From: Vandiemenella viatica
Lineage: Eukaryota; Arthropoda; Insecta; Orthoptera; Morabidae
Length of the DNA: 64,000 nt
Assembly (NCBI GenBank): GCA_031002005.1
Contig: CM061914.1
Coordinates: 14,866,148 to 14,930,147, forward strand
Reading direction: 5' to 3'
Part shown: piece after piece, positions 45,465 to 56,920 of the stretch
Numbering within the stretch: the stretch's first letter is position 1
Layout of the letters: every line of letters starts with the position of its first letter
Program-made: the position numbers and the translations under genes
Notes under the pieces: model-generated
Told to the model about the DNA's origin: nothing
The model's database searches: none
What the model saw: only the letters and a program-made list of their open reading frames with translations

Positions 45465-46139
45465 CCATTTTGGCAATTGAATATGAAATTGCTGCTGAAG
45501 TAAATTTAAAGATGAAATAAAAAATACGCAAACTGAAAATAAGAAAAAAAGTTTTTTGTGATTTTAGCGTATTTGATGTAATCTCGTTTTATTTTCAAAA
45601 TAATGGCATTTAGATTGTTTGTGTGATAATATCCATTTGTAATAGCATTTAAAAATGTAAAAAATATGGTTAATTTGTGGCTATGTACAGATATTTCATA
45701 ATTAATTTCACTATTTTGTGCAGCTAGATCAAAATTCAATAACTTTATATATGAATTTACGATTTTATTAAAATTAAAATAAAATATTTTATATGATTAA
45801 AAATTAATTATTTTTTTAATAAAATATATAATTCTACATAATTTTAAGGGGCGGCAATTTGTCTATTTGTCCGGGGCGGGAAAACCGCTAGAGCGGGCCC
45901 TGATAGTAGGGGAAAGGGGGTACTTTCTGAGTTGTTAACTAAAGCAGTAAGGGAGCCGATTTCCAGTTATGATGGGGTCAGGACTGTGCTTTTTTTAGGT
46001 TAGGGGCTGCTGGTGCAGGGACGGAAATAGATGATCAAGGTGATACTGGTTGCAGATCCACGATGGGGAAAATCACAGATGTTATAGAAATAGATGGAGT
46101 TGCTGAAATAATAATTGACTCGGGTAAAACTGGGAAATA

Positions 46140-46860
46140 AGAGGTTAGTGTTGAGAACTGTAGAAGTATAATGAACGAAGTAGTTGAATTTGCAAACTTC
46201 ATAGAGATACACGAACCGCAAGTAATAATTGGGGTAAGAGATGGTTAAAAGAAGAAATACTAGACAGTGAGGATTTTCCTGATGGTAACAGAGTGTTCGG
46301 CAAAGATAGAGGAGCAATTGGTGGAGGAGTTTTCACACTAGTTAGCAAAAACAACTACAGTTCACTGGTGTTCATAGATCAAGACCATTAGTTACTTTGG
46401 GTAGATTTCTGGGGTAAAAAAAAAAAAAAAATCAGGGTGTTGGCTGCTTACCGCAGTGGAAAAATGACGTATGAAGATGAGGTTCTTAGGGAGAAACTAA
46501 ATACATACTCAGATTTCAGAGGTGAGTATAGAATGGTCATTATTGGTGGTGACTTGAATTTACCATGTGTAAAATTCGTAGGAAATAAGAGTAATAACAC
46601 AAGGGAACAGAGATTTGCAAATACCTTAAAAAGGAAAGGAGGATTTACACAAGTGGTAGAGCAAAACACCAGGGGACAAAATATTTTGGATGTATTCCTA
46701 ATAAAGCCCGATGATAACCTTGTGGGGTGTCACGTACCTGAAGGAATATGTGATCATGAAGCAGTTCTGATGCATATTAGAGGATTCAGTGAACCAGCAA
46801 CCAAAACTGATGGGGGAAATAGGTACAATTATAAAAAGGCACAGATTTCAAATTGAAGTG
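46140..46860 (+). pseudogene. CR1 ORF2 endonuclease domain
   Basis: AP-type endonuclease that nicks the target DNA. C-R-S-I-M-N-E-V-V-E-F near 46157 is the start of the domain. A frameshift and an A-run at 46418-46432 precede the open frame 46437-46856, which contains V-I-I-G-G-D-L-N-L-P (the Asp/Asn catalytic block) and G-I-C-D-H-E-A-V-L (the C-terminal Asp-His block). These residues are kept, so the loss of function comes from frame breaks. Confidence 0.8.
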
Positions 46861-48605
46861 ATATTTCAGAGAACGTTTCAGCAAATGGAAGGAAGGCACA
46901 AGAACAGTAAAGTCAAGACAGGAAAAGTTAAAGGAGATAATAAGACACGGGGAAGAAAAATTTATTCCAAACCAGAAAATAAAGAGATTTAGAAACCTGT
47001 CTACAATAATAGGGAAGTGAGAAGGTTAAAGAGGTTGGTAAGAAGAGAACATAACAGAGTTAAGAGACAGCTGGATAGTAGGGAATATTTAAAACAACTG
47101 ACCAAGGACCTAACAATAGCAAGGAAAGGCTAAAGATGGGTTTATGAAGAGTATTGTCAGTGCTGGAGGTTCTTTGACTGATGCATCTCGAAATTTCTAG
47201 GGCTATGTTAGAAAACTGAGGGGTAGGGAGGGTGCTGAGACACTTACAGATAAGGATGGAGAAGAAGATACTGAGGATTTGAAAAAGGCAGAGATTTTAA
47301 GTAACAGGTTTAGTGAGAGCATTAGGGACAAGGAATCAGAAACGGGAGGGTCTAATTCGGAGAACGAGCTTAACAACACAATTAGAAATGAAGATACCAA
47401 ATAATTTGAAATGCATCCTGAGGAAATCATGACGGAAATAAGAAATCCGAAAAAAAAAAAAAAAAACATAAAGGGGCTGGTGTAGATAATATTACTACAG
47501 ATATCTTAAATATAGGTGGATGTGACATTCTACCTTATCTTCAAATATTATTTAAATTGAGTCTAGATACTTGCTGCTTACCACAGGACTGGAAAAGTGC
47601 AATAGTAGTACTGGTACATAAAGGAGGGGTGAGAAATAGAGTTGAGAATTACAGGCCAATCAGTTTGACATCAGTGGTAGGTAAATTCATGGAAAGATTG
47701 ATATGCAACCACATAATAATTATATGTGAGGAACATAAGTGGTTTTCAAGCAGGCAACATGGGTTGAGGCAAGGATATTCATGCAAATCTTGGTTGGTGG
47801 GATATATGCAAGATATTTCAGATGAAATGGACAATGGAGGCCAAATTGATAGTGTAGCACTAGATCTGTCAAAGGCGTTTGACAGAGTGAGTCAAAAAAT
47901 GGTAGTAAATAAGGTAAAAACTATTGGAATGGATGAGAAAGTGATTTGCTGAGTAGAAGAATTTTTAAAAGGTAGAAAACAGATGTTTAGAGTAGGAAAT
48001 ATAGTATCAAAACAAGTGGAAAAAAAAAAAAAATGGGAGTGCCGCAGGGTAGCGTATTGGGACCATTGTTGTTCATTATTCTAATGAATACTTGATTGTT
48101 TACTGTCTGAAATTAGATTGTTTGCAGATGACATAATGCTATATAAAAGGATCCAAACGGTAGAGGATTGTAAACAGTTGCAGGGTTATCTGGACAGGAT
48201 ATCTAGTTGGGATAGAGATAAATGCAATGAAGAGTCAGCTTATTAGATACACAAATAAAAAACAAAAGGTTATGAGTACAAGGTGGGGAACGAAATGCTT
48301 GCTAAAGACTTGAAATGTAAATGTCTTGACATTGCATTTGATAACAAGCTTAACTGGGCAAGACACATTGAATAGGTGGTAGGAAATGTTTTAAAAATCT
48401 GCATTTGTTGGAAAGAGTGATGAGGTGATGAATGAGAGAAGTATAGGAATTGGGTTACAGTGCTTTGTTCAGACCACTGCTCGAATATGGTAGTATGGAA
48501 TGGGGCCCACATTTTGAGTATCAAATACAGGAGTTGGAGAGGGCGCAAAAAAGAGCTGCTAGATTTGTTTCTGGAAATTATTGTAGAATGCAATCAGTAA
48601 CAGAT
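46861..48605 (+). pseudogene. CR1 ORF2 reverse transcriptase
   Basis: Runs from a basic linker (46861-47480) into the polymerase: N-Y-R-P-I-S-L-T-S (47648), L-D-L-S-K-A-F-D-R-V (motif A, near 47860), V-P-Q-G-S-V-L-G-P-L-L-F (motif B, after an A-run at 48018-48031), and R-L-F-A-D-D-I-M-L-Y (motif C, near 48117). The catalytic aspartates are intact. Beyond this E-Y-G-S-M-E-W-G-P-H-F and A-A-R-F-V-S-G-N-Y appear, where a LINE interrupts at 48606. Stops at 47950-47952 and others, and A-runs at 47449-47466 and 48018-48031, break the frame. Confidence 0.85.
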
Positions 48606-48812
48606 ATTTTATTTTTATTTATTTTATTTATCAATCTTGTTTCATGGATCCCTGCTTAGGGATGTGAAACATGTCATGGTTAATATACATACATACAATA
48701 TGAGTCATAATCATAGTAAAAAACAATTATATGTTACAAAGAAAAAAATAAAGACACTAAAATAAACATAAATTTTTACAACTGTGATTTGCAAAAGTCA
48801 TATTGAATACAA

Positions 48813-50640
48813 TTAATTATTTTGTTCAAATTCTTGAATGGAGTAGAAGGAGTTGCCAATAAGATAATGTCTCAGTTTTTCTTTAAATATATCTTTATTT
48901 TCTGCAAATTGTTTTATACCCTCGGGAAGTTTATTAAACAGATTTATACCAGAATAATTAACTCCTCTTTGTACTAACGACAGAGATGTTTGTGGTTTGT
49001 GCGAGTTATTTCTGCTTCTTGTATTGAGATTGTGTACCTGTGAATTAGAAGTAAACAGGTTACAATGATCTATGACAAAGCACATGAGAGAATATATATA
49101 CTGAGAACTCATTGTAAGAACACAGAGTTTTTTAAAAAGTTGTATGCAAGAAGTTCTTGGTTTTACCCTACACAACATCCTAATAGCTCTTTTCTGTGCT
49201 ATGAAAACTTTTTTACTTTTGTGAAGTGTTTCCCCAAAAAATTATGACATATGACATTACTGAATGAAAATATGAGGAGTAAACCTGTTTCGTTAATTCT
49301 AGATCTGCTGTTAGAGAAAGTGTTCGTATTGCAAAGGTGGCACTACTTAACTTCTTCAGTAGTGAAGTGATATGTTCATGCCAACAGAGTTTCTCATCTA
49401 TTTTAATACCAAGGAATTTTATACTCTTTGTTTATAATATTGTGTTATTTTTATAGCTTACTTGTAAATTTGGCTGTGCATAATTTTTTGTTTTGAACCT
49501 AATATAATGTGTTTTTTCAAAATTTAGTTTTAAAGAATTTGCCTTTAACCAATTTGCTACTTCACTAAGTACTTCATTTACATTAAATTCTAGATTGCTG
49601 TTTGGTGTTTTTCTCACAGTCAAGTTAGTGTCATCTGCAAATAAAACACTCTTAACTTTGTCAGATAAGTTTCCAGGAAGGTCATTGATATACAACAAAA
49701 AGAGGAGGGGTCCTATGACAGAACCTTGTGGAATTCCATGTTTTAATTTTTCCCAGTCTGATGAAGCATCTTTGTTTATTTTAGTATCAAAAATGGACAC
49801 TTTTTGCATTTGACTTTCCATGTATGATCTAAACCATTTATCTGCGATTCCATAAATACCATAGTATTCCATTTTTTTCAAAAGTAGTTCATGATTTACA
49901 CAGTCAAATGCTTTTGCAAGATCACAAATATTCCTACAGGGCTCATTTTATTATTAAGTTCCTCAAATGTGTTATTTAAAAATGAATATATAGCCATTTC
50001 TATAGATGATCCTTTTTGGAACCCATTTGGGATTTAGTGAGGATATTATTATGCGTAACATGTTTTATTACTCTACAATACATAATTTTTTCAAAAATCT
50101 TTGAAAATCCTGAAAGTAATGAAATGGGATGATAGTTATCTACACATGTTGATTCTCCTTTTTTAAACAACGGTTTTACAACTGCATATTTTAGTCTATT
50201 TGGAAACACACCTTGAATTAACGATTCATTACAAATGTGGGCGAGTAGACGATTGATACAATCTGAACATCTTTTTAGTAATTTACTTGAAATATTGTCA
50301 TAGCTGGAAGAATTTTTAGGTTTTAATTGCTTAATGAGTTTACTCATTTCCGAGACTGTTACTGGTGGCAATTGCATTTCCACAAATCTATTTGGGTAAG
50401 CAGTCTGAAGAAGCCTAAGGGCACTATTTGGGGACCGCTTTTCTATGCCTAATTTCTCTACAACTGTAGTAAAATGTTTGTTAAATATTTCACAAACTTC
50501 TCCTACTTCACTATGGACAGATCCATTTTGTTCTATTTTTATGTCTTTAGAGTGATTTACAGATTTTCCTGTTACAGTTTTTATTATATTCCATATAGTT
50601 TTCATCTTATTGCCTAAATTCTCTATTTTCTTTGATATAT
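48813..50640 (-). pseudogene. Nested LINE reverse transcriptase and C-terminus
   Basis: Follows the endonuclease on the minus strand. The frame 50605-50000 has K-P-L-F-K-K-G-E and Y-H-P-I-S-L-L-S (the N-Y-R-P-I-S-L block with Arg to His). Two small deletions near 50010 and 49935 shift the frame. D-L-A-K-A-F-D-C-V-N-H (motif A, about 49900) and the frame 49881-49432 follow, with I-P-Q-G-S-V-I-G-P-L-L-F (motif B) and L-F-A-D-D-T-N-L (motif C). The 121-codon frame 49178-48813 gives the C-terminal S-L-S-L-V-Q-R-G-V-N-Y-S. Catalytic residues are present and the number of breaks is modest, so it is younger than its CR1 host. Confidence 0.85.
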
Positions 50641-51700
50641 ACCTGTTCTTGGCCTTTCTTATTAAATTTCTTAGTATTTTAGAATAAAGTTTATAATGAG
50701 CTTTAAGTGTATAGTTATCTGATTCTCTTACTTTTAAGTACAGGTCTCTTTTTGTTTTACAAGATATTCTAATACCCTTTGTTATCCAGCCGTTACCTAG
50801 TTAATTGTTTGGAGTATTGACAACTTTCCTTTTTTTGAAACTTCCTTCGAAAAGTGTTAGAAATATATTGAGAAAGGAATCAAATTTTGCATTAACACCC
50901 TGTGCATTGTACACTTCTGACCATTGTTCATTATTTAAGGAATCTATGAAATGTTTTATATTGTTTTCATTAATATTTCTTCTATAAACCCAGCTTTTCT
51001 CTATCTGTTTAATAGTGTTTCTGGACTTGATACATAGCAGCTGGGCATCATGATCTGAGATACCATTTATTACTGGAAGTATGTCGTAATTACTGTACTG
51101 AGAAATCAATTGCAGTCCTGCTATTATTTTGTATTCTAGTAGGAAAATTTACAAGTGCCGTTAAGTTAAAAGACAACATCAAGGCTTCCATATCTAGCCT
51201 CTCATTGCTTTGATTGAGAAAGTCAACATTAAAATCTCCACATAAAACTATTTGTTTGTTATTTTTGAAACATAGTAACAAAGACTCTAACTGTGATAAA
51301 AACAGACTAAAATTTCCTGAGGGGGCCCTGTAAATTGCTATTAATATGAGCTCTTCCTTACCATATTCTAGTTTAGTAACACAGCATTCAAAGTGTTGTT
51401 CTATACAATACTTACTTACGGCTACACTATTGCATTGAATATTATTTTTAACAAAAATGGCAACTCCACCTTTCTCCATTTTACATCTACAGAAATGAGA
51501 ACTTAATTTATAATTTGGGATGGACAGCTGAGATAATCCTGTGTCAGAAAAATGATGTTCAGATATGCACAAAACATCTACATTGAAATTTCTGAAATTT
51601 TGAATCTCTTCTAGGCATAAGGTAATGTCATCAGTTTTACTAAATATCCCCCTTATATTTTGATGGAGAATAGTGGTCTGAACTCTTTGATTCAATGAAT
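50640..51700 (-). pseudogene. Nested LINE endonuclease and linker
   Basis: The minus strand from about 51700 reads L-H-Q-N-I-R-G-I-F-S-K, S-E-H-H-F (near 51550), V-L-C-G-D-F-N-V-D-F (near 51230) and, after a frameshift near 51100, G-I-S-D-H-D-A-Q-L-L. These are the endonuclease blocks with catalytic Glu, Asp-x-Asn and Asp-His kept. A stop at 50801-50803 interrupts the linker, which otherwise continues openly into the reverse transcriptase. Confidence 0.85.
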
Positions 51701-51739
51701 TTAAATTGTTTACTTTATTAGTATATTTTATATGATAAA

Positions 51740-52095
51740 ATGATTTCTTTACAAAACAGGAGAAGGATGAAGAGGGTTGTGGGAGTGTACAAGGTGTATA
51801 CTGGTGATGAAGCATGGAAAGATATGGATATAGGTATGAAAAGTAGTGCATGGAAGGGAAAAGATTACCATGACCACAAGCTGGCACTGGGTTTAAGGCA
51901 CAATGGTGTGAGAAGATTCTCTTTGTTAGGTAAGGGTGTCAGGGATTGGAATAAGTTACCAAGGGAAATGATGAATTATTTACCAAAAACGTTTAAAGAA
52001 TTTAGTATTAAATTTTGTAGAAAGCAAATGTAGGTGGGCGCAGGAAAAGGGGAAGATGGGTGTTTAGGGAAATTTCCCTATTGAAATTAAATTAA
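51740..52095 (+). pseudogene. CR1 ORF2 C-terminus and 3' end
   Basis: Resumes the CR1 after the nested LINE: M-I-S-L-Q-N-R-R-R-M-K-R-V-V-G-V-Y-K to W-N-K-L-P-R-E-M-M-N-Y, the end of CR1-type proteins, with a stop at 52031-52033. Then come about 60 bases of 3' UTR with a gaagatggg phrase and the attaaatta tail. Confidence 0.85.
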
Positions 52096-52102
52096 AAATC
52101 AT

Positions 52103-52970
52103 CGATAAAGTCCATGATGTTGTTTTAACGGACAGAAGAGTAAAAGCGAATGTGTCAGCAGAGGGAACAGGCATATCTAATTAGTGGATTCATTATATTT
52201 TTTTGCAAAAGTTTACACATGAAGAAACTTTTATGAAAATTAGTGCTCCGACTGCTCACTCAGAAACTAAAGTATAATCACATGCGATCACTATGAAGTC
52301 TGTTTCGAGGTGTTTAAGAAAAATCCAACCTGCTTTTTGTGGCGTTTAGTATCTACGGACTAAACGTGGATTCATTACTACACAACTGAAACAGAACTGC
52401 CATCAAAACAATGGACTGTACAGGATAAATAGGCTGGGAAGAAATTAAAATGCGTTCATTCTGATAGAAAGATGATGTCTTCAGTTTGAAAAAGGAACAC
52501 TTTTGATTGGCTTCTTGGAGAATGAAGATACTATTACTGGAAAATACTATGCATCATATTTTTTAGAGAATGAATACAGCAATTACGGAAAGACGTCCGG
52601 GAATGACAAAAAAGATATTGTTTAACAATAATAATACGCTGGTGTATTGCCGCGTCACTCTGAAAAAATTGTGTTTTAAATCCTTCGGCATCAACCCTCT
52701 TTCACCCAATCTGACACCCTTGGATTAACATCTGCTTCCGATACTCAAACTCAAACCTATAAATTTCGGTCAACAGAAGAGATATAGAAATAAAAAAGTA
52801 TTTTGAGGGCATTGTAGAAATTAATTTCCAGAAAGAAATCACAAAGGTTCAGAAACTTGGCATCAAGTGTGTTGAACTTCGAGGGGACAATATCGTTAAA
52901 TAAAATAAGTTTCAATACTTAATTCGATCTCTGTGGTATCAAATAAAGTTTCTTAAGAAACCACCTTGTA
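52103..52970 (+). pseudogene. Old mariner, right piece, transposase remnant
   Basis: The text resumes D-K-V-H-D-V-V-L-T-D-R-R-V-K right after AAATCAT, the mariner segment that normally follows G-R-P...E-N-I. Later blocks can be picked out in shifting frames: L-I-G-F-L-E-N (near 52510), T-I-T-G-K-Y-Y (near 52530) and K-C-V-E-L-R-G-D-N-I-V-K (near 52870), equivalent to the K-C-I-E-x-x-G-D-Y-V-E-K end. The right inverted end (complement TACAAGGTGGTTTCTTAAG) stops at 52970, followed by TA. It is heavily decayed, much older than the mariner at 33717. Confidence 0.75.
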
Positions 52971-52972
52971 TA

Positions 52973-53630
52973 TGTAAACTGTGGGGTGTTACAGAATATA
53001 CAACCTGTCCAAACCCGTCGCTTTTTCATTAATATCAACTGCAAACAGATATAAGAGGATTGGCAATCTGTATGACCGCACACAGGTATCCAAAATTTTC
53101 CTCGAAATTTTCCAACCTACAAAAAAGTTTTATTTGAGGTTGAAGAAATAAAGCAATTTGCACAAAACCTTCACGATGTGAGAAACAGACATTCCAAAGG
53201 ACTAACACAAGCATTAGGTTCTATTAAACACAATTCTTCAGCCCGAATGAAGAATACAGATTTTATAAGTAAAGTGTTTTTTACTTTTTTCCGCTCAACC
53301 AATATCTAAGTAGGTTTTCTTGTATGATACTTTTTTCCATTAAAGCGCAAAAAAACGAGAACACGTGTTATCATTGTCCATACCCCATTATCTCATAGGT
53401 TTCGTATCTTGTAGCGAAAGGTGGTGGTGTTTAAGTCTCCCTGATTTATTCTGTATCAGTGTACTAAATGATTATTTTGTAAACTTTTGCATAGTGAAAG
53501 GGAAAAATTGTAAATAGTAAAATAACTGCCTTTATGTACACGCGTGTCAACCAAGTAATTAATATCAGAGAAACTGTACATAAAGATAGCTTTTGTTGTG
53601 TGTTAGCATACGGCATACTTATATCTTGAT
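52973..53630. other. Stretch without recognised gene
   Basis: No supported frame, element end or RNA gene. Confidence 0.45.
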
Positions 53631-53639
53631 GAGTTACAC

Positions 53640-54100
53640 ATCCCCCTGCCCATATCGACATTTTTCTTCACCCTTCCACCCCCTCCCCCCCTTACTTCTG
53701 TCCTTTACGAATATCGATTTTAAACTCCTTCAATGTTTTTGATAAATTGTACACAATCTCCGTTGGTACTTTATTCTGCAATACCCCCCCCCCCCAAAAA
53801 AAAAAAAAAAAAAAAATAAAATAAAACAAATCCCATTACATTTAACCTGAAATCAAATGTCATTTTACCTTCTATATATTACTCGCAGTCTTTCTACCGC
53901 GATTATAAGCCTTGTGAACCTCTCTTCACCCTCCTTTTGTCTTCCAATAACTCCCAACTTGGTTTTATCATCATATCTATTACTGATTGCTTTATGAGGT
54001 AATTTCCACAAACAAATCTAGCCGATCATTTTTGCGCCCACCCACTCCACCATATTCAAACATTGATCTGACCAAGATTTTGAAACCCAATCCTCCAACT
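53640..54100 (-). pseudogene. CR1 fragment, minus strand
   Basis: The plus-strand phrases cctctcttcaccctcctt-tgtcttccaat-a-tccca, attactgattgc and ccaccatattcaaaca-tg-tctgacca match 24855-25040 in order, that is, the reverse-transcriptase C-terminus of the minus-strand CR1. A C-run plus A-run at 53785-53815 interrupts it. The frame is destroyed. Confidence 0.75.
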
Positions 54101-54545
54101 TCAATACAATACAATACATTCATTTTCCATATCCTCTCATTAATCTCATCAATAAATGATTTTTAAACCTCCCTACCACCTGTGAAATTGGACCAATCAC
54201 TCACTCACAAGAAGAAATGTGTAAGACTTTTTTCAATAGCAACCAAACATTCACAATATAATATCATATCGTCTGGAATTGCGACGATTCTTTTGGATAG
54301 TTGTCGAACAGCAAATTCAGCACTTGAATTGCCATAGAATTACAAAACCATCAAATACCAACCTGCAACATTCCAAAAGTGAAGAACTCGAATGACATAA
54401 CATAATACTACTGGATGAGTTTACAAAGGCGCATAAGAAATCTTTTGAAGTATTGCAACGAATATTGCAAGATTTATATGGTGCTGTAAAATTATTAGCA
54501 GGTGATTTTTGACAGACATTACCTGTTATTTCACATTCAACATCA
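54101..54545. other. LINE tail then unassigned sequence
   Basis: caatacaatacattcattttccat at 54106-54131 equals the 3' tail of the LINE at 20240-20820, so a minimal copy of that family may end here. The remainder to 54545 is unassigned. Confidence 0.4.
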
Positions 54546-54549
54546 GCTG

Positions 54550-55231
54550 ATGGACTTAAGGGGGGATGTACCCGATTTGGGTTGAAAAAATCAATTTTTC
54601 TGAATCTACAGGGCTTACTTTATGTTGTGTGTGAATTTCATTGTGATAGCAGTATTAGAAATGTCTTTAAAAAATTTAATTAAAAAAATTGTTGAACTCT
54701 GCTCTGGTAGCCACGCCCATCTTTCCGACATTTGGGAAACTACTTGCATCAGCTGAAAAAGTCTACTTGTTTCTTCAATATCTCTTGCTGATATCTATAT
54801 CTTTGGCTGACATCTATATGTTTGGCTGTATGTTGTTTATGGCTTAATAGATCCAACAAACCTCAGGGCGGAGGCGACTTCAGTACTTCATAATTCCACC
54901 ACTAGATACCACCAGCAGCAACCAGGTACAATCCATTCAATATACAGTACCATCTCTGGTTGTTTACGTAGCAACACGATCGCGTTTCGCTGCTCTATAT
55001 AACGTTCATTTACGCGTTTTTTTCTCGATTTAACTAGAGAAATAGTGTAACTCAGTGTACAGACTGTGTATTCATTGTGTATTATTTTTTTGTTGGGTTT
55101 AGTTATCTTAATTTTTCGTTTTCTTTTCTCGTTGAAGTTATCTTGTTTGCTCTGAACAAGTCTTTCTTTCTTCTTCCTATTTTCGCGTGTGCCTATTTCC
55201 TTCGGTCATGAATGTTTGCCTGAAGTTAAAG
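54550..55231. other. Unassigned segment interrupted by Jockey
   Basis: Begins with aaggggggatgtacccgatttggg, which looks like the end of a DNA element, but no inverted partner was found in the window. Just before the Jockey insertion one plus-strand frame reads F-G-H-E-C-L-P-E-V-K-E-G-C-M-K, and the frame starting 59563 on the far side continues from M-K-T-Y. The Jockey may therefore have split an older open frame. Confidence 0.35.
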
Positions 55232-55489
55232 AAGGATGTATGAAGAGGAAAGCACTTGCAATACTGCCTTGTCAGGCGGGCAAAGTACTTCATCATACTC
55301 GGCTTCGCCGGTAGTAGAAATGACATATTCGGAGATGAACCAATGCTTAACGGTAGCCGGCACGACTCACGTGGTTCAATGAAGAGATGCACTTCGCCAC
55401 TCCTATTGGGAATAACAAAGCAACCACGTGCTGAATTACGTACCTATTCGAAGCTCAGGGTACCAGTGTCGCAAATATCCTTGTCAAAC

Positions 55490-56920
55490 ATGGACAAGAA
55501 AGCCAATAAGAAAAATAAGAAGGGAGTTTCACCTGCAACGAAGGATGGCGGTTGAGGGCCAACCAACGTCAAGACTGCTAGTCCTTACCGTGACTTGAAG
55601 ACAACTAGCAGTCCAAGATATGCATCCGACCAGCCTCACAGTGAAGGGTTCGTGATTCCACGTCGCACAGTGAAACCTCCTCCTTCACTCGATCCAGAAA
55701 GGATGGAAGTGAGTAATCCCTTCCAACCATTGCAAGATGAGACTCCAACTAAAGTGAAAAGTTCTCACATTCCACCCATCGTCGTACAGTTTGAGGAAAG
55801 CTACAAGAAACTTCACGATTGGGTGAAAAACATCGCGAAGGATCCTTTCACTGCCAAGACGGTAGGAGGAGACAAGATCAAATTCACCTTTACGACTGTA
55901 GAAGACTTCACCACGGTGATGAACCTCCTAGACGACAAAAAGACGCCATACTTTACATTTCCAACCGGTGTTGTGAAAATGCTGAATGTGGTATTTCGCG
56001 GTATACCAGGGACGTTTCCAACTGCTGAACTGAAAGAAGAACTAATGGACATGCGCTATGACGTACAGACAGTGGCTCAGCTGCGCCGCCCTGGCACCAG
56101 CATCGCTATGCCACTGTTCCTTGTTGTGGTTCCTGATACGCCACACAACCGTCAAATATTCCAGGTGGAAACCATTTGCCATTTGAAAGTCACCACAGAG
56201 AAGCTCCGATCTTCGACTGGGCCACCGCAATGTTTCAACTGCCAATTATTTGGCCATGTGGCTCAACATTGCAGAATGCAGGCAGTCTGCGTAAAATGTG
56301 CACGTCAACATGACTCCAACAACTGTCTATTGCCGAAGTCACGTGACTCCGCTAAATGCAGCAACTGTGGAGGTAACCATGTAGACAGCTACAAGGGTTG
56401 CAGTGCCTACAAGAGGGCGCGTGACCGCCGTCGTGGCCTCATCACAGCACGAGAAAATCTGGACAAAAACAAACAGTCGAGTACTATGGATAACCAACAA
56501 GAAGCTGTGCAAAAGTCTTCCACAAAAACCAAATTGCAACAAAAACAAAAGAAGAAGAGAAATCCCAAACCAGTCAGCCGCCATACTGATGGCCGCTCTT
56601 TCGCTGAAGCCGTGGGAGGAAAACATCTAGAACTACCAACTATCACTCCTAAGGCGCCTACTCCCTCAACGCAGGCAGCAGTTACCACTGATGAAAAACC
56701 GCGAAACGCCGCAGGTAAGGAAAAACCCACTCAGTGCAACAAGCAGCCTAACAATCCAGCACCGGCAGTCTTTGAAAGACTGTGTAACACGTTGGAATCT
56801 ATGATGAACATGCTGCTCAGCCTAACTCAACAAATTGATCAGATGACCACGATCATTAATACAACAGTGACGACTGCCCTTGCAACTACGAAATGCTCTT
56901 GTTCCAAGCACCATGGATAG
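55490..56920 (+). pseudogene. Jockey ORF1, gag-like, one premature stop
   Basis: RNA-binding protein that packages the element RNA. The ATG at 55490 (M-D-K-K-A-N-K-K) is in frame with everything to 56920, 477 codons, except for a TGA at 55553-55555; after it 455 codons are open. The middle has an RRM-like fold region (A-K-T-V-G-G-D ... F-T-T-V-E-D-F), then three Cys-rich knuckles from about 56231: C-F-N-C-Q-L-F-G-H-V-A-Q-H-C, C-V-K-C-A-R-Q-H, and C-S-N-C-G-G-N-H, as in Jockey and I-type gag proteins. A basic and Thr/Pro-rich C-terminal part follows. The stop may be the only lesion. Confidence 0.9.

Larger units (their letters stand above)
40794..45902 (+). mobile_element. hAT transposon of the TTF-finger (ZMYM1-like) group
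   Basis: Ends are CAGGGCCCGCTCTAG and its exact complement, flanked by ATAGTAG. Length is 5.1 kb. A G-run lies just inside the left end (40807-40820). The plus strand codes a TTF-type finger and hAT catalytic pieces at 42335-43215 and 45121-45464, separated by about 1.9 kb that does not look like transposase and may be a further insertion. Confidence 0.9.
48606..51739 (-). mobile_element. Nested LINE, minus strand, inside CR1
   Basis: Non-LTR retrotransposon, 3.1 kb, inserted between S-V-T-D and M-I-S-L-Q of the CR1 reverse transcriptase. Joining 48605 to 51740 restores a readable CR1 phrase. The 3' tail on the left is an aaata repeat (complement of 48607-48632). Reading leftwards from 51739 it has an endonuclease, then reverse transcriptase, then C-terminus. 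It is truncated at the 5' side, with no ORF1. Confidence 0.9.
38445..52095 (+). mobile_element. CR1 LINE, near full length, twice interrupted
   Basis: Non-LTR retrotransposon flanked by AAATCAT, starting with a 1.3 kb 5' leader and ending in a short attaaatta tail. Without its two insertions it is about 5.4 kb. ORF1 encodes PHD-like zinc and SGNH-hydrolase (esterase) regions, a combination known from CR1-like ORF1 proteins; ORF2 encodes an endonuclease and reverse transcriptase. A hAT (40794-45902) and a minus-strand LINE (48606-51739) lie inside. Frameshifts, stops and A-runs show it is dead. Fragments of the same family lie at 2.0, 5.1, 16.2, 20.1, 24.5 and 53.6 kb. Confidence 0.85.
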
